DNA of 64,000 nucleotides from Bacillota bacterium (GTDB lineage: Bacteria; Bacillota; Clostridia; Lachnospirales; Lachnospiraceae): positions 62,001 through 126,000 of the forward strand of contig JAEWAK010000007.1 in NCBI GenBank assembly GCA_023391695.1, read 5' to 3'. Positions within the stretch are counted from its first letter, which is position 1. Each line of letters begins with the position of its first letter. This document shows positions 59,287-64,000 of the stretch, piece by piece. A program made the translations under genes and the position numbers. Below the pieces are notes generated by a model, which did no database searches, was not told the origin of the DNA, and saw nothing but the letters and a program-made list of their open reading frames with translations.

Positions 59287-60468
59287 TTACACAATATCAT
59301 TTATAAATAATTTACGGTAAACCTTTAATTTATTTATTTTATTCATGATTTCCCTGTGGTCTCCCTTAATTACCCGGGCAGCTGTCTCTTCCTCGTTCAG
59401 CTTACCAAAAAACAGCCTGGTAAGCTCCGCAATATCCGCCCCAAATTCAGGTTCCTCCTCCGTCCGTGCGGCCTGACAGCCATATTCCGTAAAACGCAGC
59501 CGATACACACCGTTATTCTCATGAATAATGGAATCCTCCACTTTAAGAAGCAACGTTACTTCTTCCTCTGCGGTAATGTTTTTTATAAAAGCTTTCCAGT
59601 TCACGATCCTTACCATGATCTTCGGAGTAAAGTGGCGGGTATCCGTACCGCTTCCGTGATTTTTTGCTCCGATTTTCCCGGCAGCCGCTTTTATAAAGAG
59701 TTCTTTATCCTCCGGTTTACAGATACATTCCCCTATGCCAAGCCCGCCGTCGGTCATATAGGATATATAACCGCTTATTTCTCCCCTAAGGGTTAGTAAC
59801 AGGACTTCTCCCTTACCGCTTTCCATTTCATGGATCAGGCGCTTATAATAATAGGGGGACCGTTCCGTATAAATATCATAATTTTTTGCTAAAAAGTGAT
59901 TGGTGAAAGCGGTCAGTTCCGCAATTTCTTCCTCATCCGTACTTTTTATTCCATATACTTTAATGTCTTTTGCCGAGTATATACAGGATAACTCTCCTGC
60001 ATTGCTTTTATGCCCTGCATTAATCAGCTCCCGCTTCCAGGGCTCCTGTTCATAAACGGTCCGGAATCCAAATGGCAGATAAATAGCTTCCGCGGCGGGC
60101 ATAAGGTAAGTAAAGGGCATATGTTCTTCATACATCTGGTAAAGGGAGGTTTCCAGCAGCATTTTCATCAGTCCCTGCCTTCTGTCCTGCTGCCTGGTTG
60201 CAACCCCTACGATATAATTTAACGGTTCCGGTTTGCCTCCGGCCATTACCATATAGGGATTTAAATGCAGCATTGCACTGGGCCGTTCCTGTTTATATAT
60301 ACTTAAAACCCGGTTATCCTTCATTTTCCATTTAAAGTAAAAGTCTGTGTAAGAATCCGTATCTTCAAAACACTCCTGCCACAGGGAATAGAGGTCTTTC
60401 ATAATTTCCTCATCGCTTTTCCCTGCTGTGCGTATTTCCTTTACCGTATTATATAATTTATAATCCAT
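59287..60468 (-). CDS. GNAT-family N-acetyltransferase, Eis-like
   Basis: A protein of 393 aa with a double architecture: an N-terminal GNAT domain (acetyl-CoA site in NYIVGVATRQQDRRQGLMKM), a second GNAT-like repeat (about 180-290), and a C-terminal sterol-carrier-like domain. This layout and length match Eis-type acetyltransferases that modify amines such as aminoglycosides or peptides. Substrate and role here are unknown. It is an extra gene between ispF and cysE. Confidence 0.85.
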   Translation of the reverse strand: MDYKLYNTVKEIRTAGKSDEEIMKDLYSLWQECFEDTDSYTDFYFKWKMKDNRVLSIYKQERPSAMLHLNPYMVMAGGKPEPLNYIVGVATRQQDRRQGLMKMLLETSLYQMYEEHMPFTYLMPAAEAIYLPFGFRTVYEQEPWKRELINAGHKSNAGELSCIYSAKDIKVYGIKSTDEEEIAELTAFTNHFLAKNYDIYTERSPYYYKRLIHEMESGKGEVLLLTLRGEISGYISYMTDGGLGIGECICKPEDKELFIKAAAGKIGAKNHGSGTDTRHFTPKIMVRIVNWKAFIKNITAEEEVTLLLKVEDSIIHENNGVYRLRFTEYGCQAARTEEEPEFGADIAELTRLFFGKLNEEETAARVIKGDHREIMNKINKLKVYRKLFINDIV

Positions 60469-60557
60469 GTTTGTTCCTGTTTTAATAATACCAGCCCCTT
60501 TTTTCCTTTGAATATATTTTAAAATTTTATTATGAGCCGGGCATTAAATTTAGCCCG

Positions 60558-61112
60558 TTAAAATCTCTTAGGACAGCCGGAACAGCCTGCACATCCCCTG
60601 ACGGTTTGCCCTTCCGTCCGGTCATCATATCTGTAATTATCTACGGTAGTCAGTAAACAGACCGCATTGGAGGAAATACCCAAGCCCTCGCCGGTAAAAC
60701 CCAAGCCTTCTTCGGTGGTGGCTTTAATATTGACCTGACTTTCCTCAATACCCAAGGCTTTTGCAATATTCGCAATCATCTTTGGTATATAGGGCGCCAT
60801 CTTTGGCTTTTGCGCAATTATGGTCGCATCGATATTCTCTATAATATACAGATTATCCTCAATGAGTAACTTTACCTTTTTTAGGAGGTCCAGACTTGAA
60901 ATTCCTTTATAAGCCTCATCCGTATCGGGGAAATGCCTGCCTATATCGCCCAGCGCCGCAGCCCCCAGCAATCCGTCCATAATAGCATGGAGAAGCACAT
61001 CCGCATCGGAATGCCCCAGCAGCCCTTTTTCATAAGGAATATCTACGCCGCCTATTATTAAAGCACGCCCTTCTGCCAGGCGGTGCACATCATATCCTGA
61101 TCCAATTCTCAT
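60558..61112 (-). CDS. ispF: 2-C-methyl-D-erythritol 2,4-cyclodiphosphate synthase
   Basis: An MEP-pathway enzyme of isoprenoid synthesis, 184 aa. The metal site is RIGSGYDVHRL and LGHSDADVLLHAIMDGLLGA, and the substrate motif is GDIGRHFPDTD. The C-terminal region IKATTEEGLGFTGEGLGI is standard. It carries an unusual tail of about 27 residues ending CAGCSGCPKRF with three cysteines. I chose the ATG at 61112 after GGTAGGA. The in-frame ATG four codons upstream lies in the repeat. Confidence 0.95.
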   Translation of the reverse strand: MRIGSGYDVHRLAEGRALIIGGVDIPYEKGLLGHSDADVLLHAIMDGLLGAAALGDIGRHFPDTDEAYKGISSLDLLKKVKLLIEDNLYIIENIDATIIAQKPKMAPYIPKMIANIAKALGIEESQVNIKATTEEGLGFTGEGLGISSNAVCLLTTVDNYRYDDRTEGQTVRGCAGCSGCPKRF

Positions 61113-61205
61113 AATTCCTACCATTTACCGCAGACCCTGCCTGCGGTACTGCCACAAAATAAATGTGAAAGAACCTTGGTGTGGCATCCTTTCTTAATCT
61201 GTATT
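61113..61205 (-). repeat. Hairpin + Shine-Dalgarno module before ispF
   Basis: On the minus strand AGAAAGGATGCCACA pairs with TGTGGCAG across a TTCTTTCA linker. This is followed by TACCGCAG/CTGCGGTA and AAATGGTAGGAATT before the ATG. The left half resembles the alsE module closely. 61206-61575 contains a perfect 14-bp tandem repeat TGAGGCTCTGGCAC (61403-61416 and 61417-61430) and no gene. Confidence 0.78.
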
Positions 61206-61575
61206 TTCTTCCACGCTTCCCCTTATGGTGCTTGACTGCCTAAAAAAGCCTTAAAGCGGCACATATGGGTTAACCCTATTATATACTATATCTCCCAATA
61301 TAATCTAGTTAATTTATTAATAATTTTTTTCAGGTAATTATCTATACGGCAGCGGTAAGGGTTATATTCTTGTTTTCATATAACCGGAAAGAGTTTGACC
61401 CGTGAGGCTCTGGCACTGAGGCTCTGGCACTTCATTGGCATTTTCCCCGGTGCGACATGTGCATCTTCCCGAAGGGTTTGTTCCCCGGCAGGACATAATT
61501 GGTCGGATTTTAGTTCAATCAAATACAAATATCCTATGGTACAAAAAAAGATTGCCGGATGACAATCTCTTGAGA

Positions 61576-61649
61576 TAGCGAAGGACGGATTTGAACCGCC
61601 GACACCGCGGGTATGAACCGCGTGCTCTAGCCAACTGAGCTACTTCGCC
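61576..61649 (-). tRNA. tRNA-Met (CAT), elongator type
   Basis: Cloverleaf on the minus strand: acceptor GGCGAAG/CTTCGCT with a G1-U72 pair and A73, D arm GCTC/GAGC, anticodon stem CGCGG/CCGCG with loop TTCATAC (anticodon CAT), T loop TTCAAAT. No three G-C pairs typical of initiator tRNA are present. tRNA-Ile2 (lysidine) is a less likely alternative. Confidence 0.88.
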
Positions 61650-61713
61650 GCATATGATAAAGTTCAGCTTCCATGTTCCTCGCTTTGGCTGTTCCTCATT
61701 TTTACCGTAAAAA

Positions 61714-61786
61714 TGGGACCTATAGGGCTCGAACCTATGACCCTCTGCTTGTAAGGCAGATGCTCTCCCAGCTGAGCTAAGATCCC
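61714..61786 (-). tRNA. tRNA-Val (TAC)
   Basis: Cloverleaf on the minus strand: acceptor GGGATCT/AGGTCCC with one T-G pair and A73, D arm GCTC/GAGC, anticodon stem TCTGC/GCAGA with loop CTTACAA (anticodon TAC), T loop TTCGAGC. CCA is not encoded. Confidence 0.93.
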
Positions 61787-61875
61787 ATTATTGTACTGCT
61801 TTTCAACAGGTACTTTATCATTATATTTACGAAACCTGTTTTTGTCAAGTATTTTTTTACGTGAACTTAAAGTTT

Positions 61876-61913
61876 TTGTTATAGTTCAGCCATGGATACA
61901 GCGAGGTGTTTTT
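61876..61913. repeat. Dispersed intergenic repeat, copy 3
   Basis: TTGTTATAGTTCAGCCATGG followed by ATACAGCGAGGTGTTTTT resembles copies at 16761-16797 and 24227-24264. It lies between tRNA-Val and the chemotaxis gene. Confidence 0.6.
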
Positions 61914-61971
61914 TGTGAACAGAGCAGGGCAGACAGCCTTTTGGAGCGCCATTTACCCTGTTCCCTTCTGA

Positions 61972-63996
61972 TTATATTTTAAATACTTTCATCTGTTTAT
62001 CCAAATTTTCTGCCGTAACTGCCAGATCAAGGGCATCTTTTCCGACAATTTCACTGTTCGTGGTTACCTGCTCCGCATGCTCGAGTAAGCCTTCGGATGT
62101 AGCAAGTATTTCCTCGGCTCCGGCGGACTGTTCTTCCGTAATGGCAGCAACGGAAGTTGCTACCTGGTCAACGTTCTTAACCTTTTCTATCATGTCATGG
62201 ACCAGATCATTGGTTTCATTTACTGCGGTATATATGGTATCAAAAGTACTGCTGGTTGTAACGATTAATCTGGTACTTGTCTGGATACTATCCACACTTT
62301 CCTTTGTTTTTAATGCAGTACTGTGTACTAAACTGTTAACGTTGTTAATCAGGTCTGATATGTTTTGTACGGCTCCTGCGCTGGTTTCAGCAAGCTTTCG
62401 GATCTCTTCCGCCACAACAGCAAAGCCTCTTCCGGATTCTCCCGCCCTGGCTGCCTCAATTGCCGCATTTAAGGACAATAAATTGGTTTCCGAAGCGATT
62501 TCGCCGATTAATGTAATAATATCATTAATCTTAACGGTAGACTCCCCTACTTCTTCTACTGCTGATTCCAGAGAATTTATAGCATTTTCCACATTATTCA
62601 TGGCCTCATTGACCTGTACCATATCATTCCGGCCTCTTTCCGATACCTGTACCGTTTCTTTCATTTTATGGCTTGCCCGCTGTCCTATAGAGTCTGCTTC
62701 GGACACTACAAGAGCCAGGGTCGTTGCATTTTCGGCCACTTCGCTGACGGATTTGGCAAGTTCGTCCACCGTGGTATTTAAATCCTGCATGGAGTTGGAC
62801 TGGGTCTGGGCGGAACTGTACAAAGTCTCGGATACATTACTGCTTTTCTCCGCCTGCCCGCTTAACTGCCTGGACATGCTGCCGACCTCCGAGATGATAC
62901 CCCGCATGGTTTCTATGAATTTCTGCATACTTTTACTCATGACAGCAACTTCATCATTGCCTTTCGTTTCTACATTAACCGTAAAATCGCCCTGTGTTAT
63001 CTGCTCAATGGTACCGGTCAGCTTCTTAATCGGATTAATAATTACATGGATTACCCTCTCCATGATTACCATCAGTAAGAGAATAGATATAATTGCTGCA
63101 ATGCTTATAAATACCTGAAGATCAGTTAACTCCTTAAGCACTTCCGATTCCGGTACATACGAAGCCAGTACCCAGTTGGTATTATCGATATTTTCCAGGT
63201 AAGCGAGATACGTGCTGTCTTTCTCTTTTAATTTAAAAACTTCTTTGTTATCCGCACCCAGCTCCTTCTGTATTCCGGTCAGCAAGGGATTATCCGGATT
63301 TTCATCCAGCTTCTTTGCAATCAATTCCGTATCCTGATGTGCAATAATCGTATCATTTCCTTTATCTATCAAAAAAACGGTTCCTGTGTCCATAAGTTTC
63401 ATACCGGCAATCATAGAGGATACTTCTTTCAGGAATATATCCACTGATGCAACTTCCGTAACAGAATCACCATTATGTAATTTCACAGATGCACTCAATA
63501 CACTTTCTCCGGTATTGGCATCAATATAGGTTGCCCCGAATCCAAAGGATTCACGGTTAATTCCTTCCTTGAACCAATCCCTGTCCGTTACCACATAATC
63601 GGCAGAAGGAACAAAATCAAAAGCGTTAATGACTTCTCCCTGGTCGGTGCCAATATATACACCATACGGAAAACTGTCATTTTTGTCCTTGGTAGAGGCC
63701 AGGTACTTTAACAGTTCCTCATCCGTAAAATCAACCTGCTCCAAAGTATTCTGTACTTCATTTAAAGATGAAATAATATCCTGTGACCAGGTCTCGATTT
63801 CATTCGCATTGGCACCGGACATAGATTTTATTATCTGGTTGCCATAGTTTAAAATAATACCTTTGGAAGCCTGGAATGTAATTGTCAGTAATGCTATGAT
63901 TGATACAATAATAATGGGTATTACTCCAAATATTAACTTCGCTTTGGTACTTCCTGTCCGGCTTCTTCCTTTTTCTTTTGTCTTTTTTCCTTCCAT
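61972..63996 (-). CDS. Methyl-accepting chemotaxis protein
   Basis: A transmembrane chemoreceptor of 674 aa: an N-terminal basic tail, membrane helix 1 (about 20-45), a dCache-type extracellular sensor (about 46-300), helix 2 (about 302-325), HAMP (about 326-380) and a long cytoplasmic coiled coil. The kinase-contact hairpin has the conserved tip NLLSLNAAIEAARAGESGRG followed by FAVVAEEIRKLAE. The ligand is unknown. The ATG lies 4 nt inside the window, so the ribosome binding site is not visible. Confidence 0.94.
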   Translation of the reverse strand: MEGKKTKEKGRSRTGSTKAKLIFGVIPIIIVSIIALLTITFQASKGIILNYGNQIIKSMSGANANEIETWSQDIISSLNEVQNTLEQVDFTDEELLKYLASTKDKNDSFPYGVYIGTDQGEVINAFDFVPSADYVVTDRDWFKEGINRESFGFGATYIDANTGESVLSASVKLHNGDSVTEVASVDIFLKEVSSMIAGMKLMDTGTVFLIDKGNDTIIAHQDTELIAKKLDENPDNPLLTGIQKELGADNKEVFKLKEKDSTYLAYLENIDNTNWVLASYVPESEVLKELTDLQVFISIAAIISILLLMVIMERVIHVIINPIKKLTGTIEQITQGDFTVNVETKGNDEVAVMSKSMQKFIETMRGIISEVGSMSRQLSGQAEKSSNVSETLYSSAQTQSNSMQDLNTTVDELAKSVSEVAENATTLALVVSEADSIGQRASHKMKETVQVSERGRNDMVQVNEAMNNVENAINSLESAVEEVGESTVKINDIITLIGEIASETNLLSLNAAIEAARAGESGRGFAVVAEEIRKLAETSAGAVQNISDLINNVNSLVHSTALKTKESVDSIQTSTRLIVTTSSTFDTIYTAVNETNDLVHDMIEKVKNVDQVATSVAAITEEQSAGAEEILATSEGLLEHAEQVTTNSEIVGKDALDLAVTAENLDKQMKVFKI

Positions 63997-64000
63997 AAAA

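Noticed and set aside
62060..63118. 352-codon open frame on the plus strand
   Set aside because: It is antisense to the chemotaxis receptor gene, is rich in serine and threonine as expected from reverse translation of a coiled coil, and has no ribosome binding site.

Overview
The window looks like a chromosomal segment of an anaerobic, spore-forming Lachnospiraceae-type Clostridium. The reasons are the gene order dgt-dnaG-rpoD-trmK, a sporulation sigma-H gene, an ispF / T-box-cysE-cysS-mrnC-rlmB block, many ABC sugar transporters with LacI and YesMN regulators, and fairly low G+C with strong Shine-Dalgarno sites. The species cannot be named from the sequence alone. Most genes lie on the minus strand.

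Layout. 1-3230: a three-gene minus-strand operon with a PhoB-type response regulator, a VanS-like kinase and a truncated membrane-anchored protein. 3537-3947: RNase P RNA. 4140-11391: housekeeping genes, transcribed dgt, dnaG, rpoD, trmK, then a TGS/uridine-kinase-like fusion. 11869-13430: a plus-strand tetR / alpha-beta hydrolase pair behind a perfect 38-bp palindrome. 13454-16741: a Fur-box-controlled feoA-feoB-(Cys-rich peptide)-SDR operon. 16819-18841: a small gene behind a LexA-type box, a coiled-coil protein, tRNA-Pro with two tandem copies of its own 3' end, and queH. 19251-40345: a large carbohydrate locus with two ABC importers (two lipoprotein SBPs, four permeases, no ATPase), GH42, GH127-like and (alpha/alpha)6-barrel glycosidases, a DUF1537 kinase, a BKACE-family lyase, an Asp/Glu-racemase-like protein, two paralogous LacI regulators and a YesM/YesN-type two-component system. 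41222-42562: a zinc-ribbon protein, a DUF2085 protein, sigH and tRNA-Thr. 42563-43349: a small accessory patch with a predicted type I toxin-antitoxin locus. 43548-52166: a D-allose/ribose-type operon (alsA, alsC, alsE, ROK kinase, alsB, rpiB, second ROK) with a LacI repressor and three identical operators. 52593-55239: a LysM/GH18 spore-type protein and an EcsC-like protein. 55419-61112: rlmB, mrnC, cysS, cysE (with T-box), a GNAT protein and ispF. 61576-61786: tRNA-Met and tRNA-Val. 61972-63996: a chemotaxis receptor.

How the genes work together. The big sugar locus appears to sense (YesMN, LacI), import (two SBP/permease sets that must borrow an MsmX-type ATPase) and hydrolyse an oligosaccharide of galactoside/arabinofuranoside character, and then to process an acid-sugar-like product. 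The als operon would import D-allose and convert it through allose-6-P and allulose-6-P to fructose-6-P.

The most unusual signal is a set of short intergenic modules placed directly in front of start codons: hairpin, linker, second hairpin, then an ATGGGAG-like Shine-Dalgarno. They occur in front of at least nine unrelated genes (trmK, the racemase, a LacI gene, a permease, a glycosidase, dgt, alsE, cysS, ispF). At several loci they are tandemly repeated, so the ribosome binding site of the downstream gene is part of the repeat. Other notable signals are tRNA-3'-end repeats, a type I toxin with an antisense RNA, a GH18 protein lacking its catalytic residues, and a long and short form of one MITE-like element.
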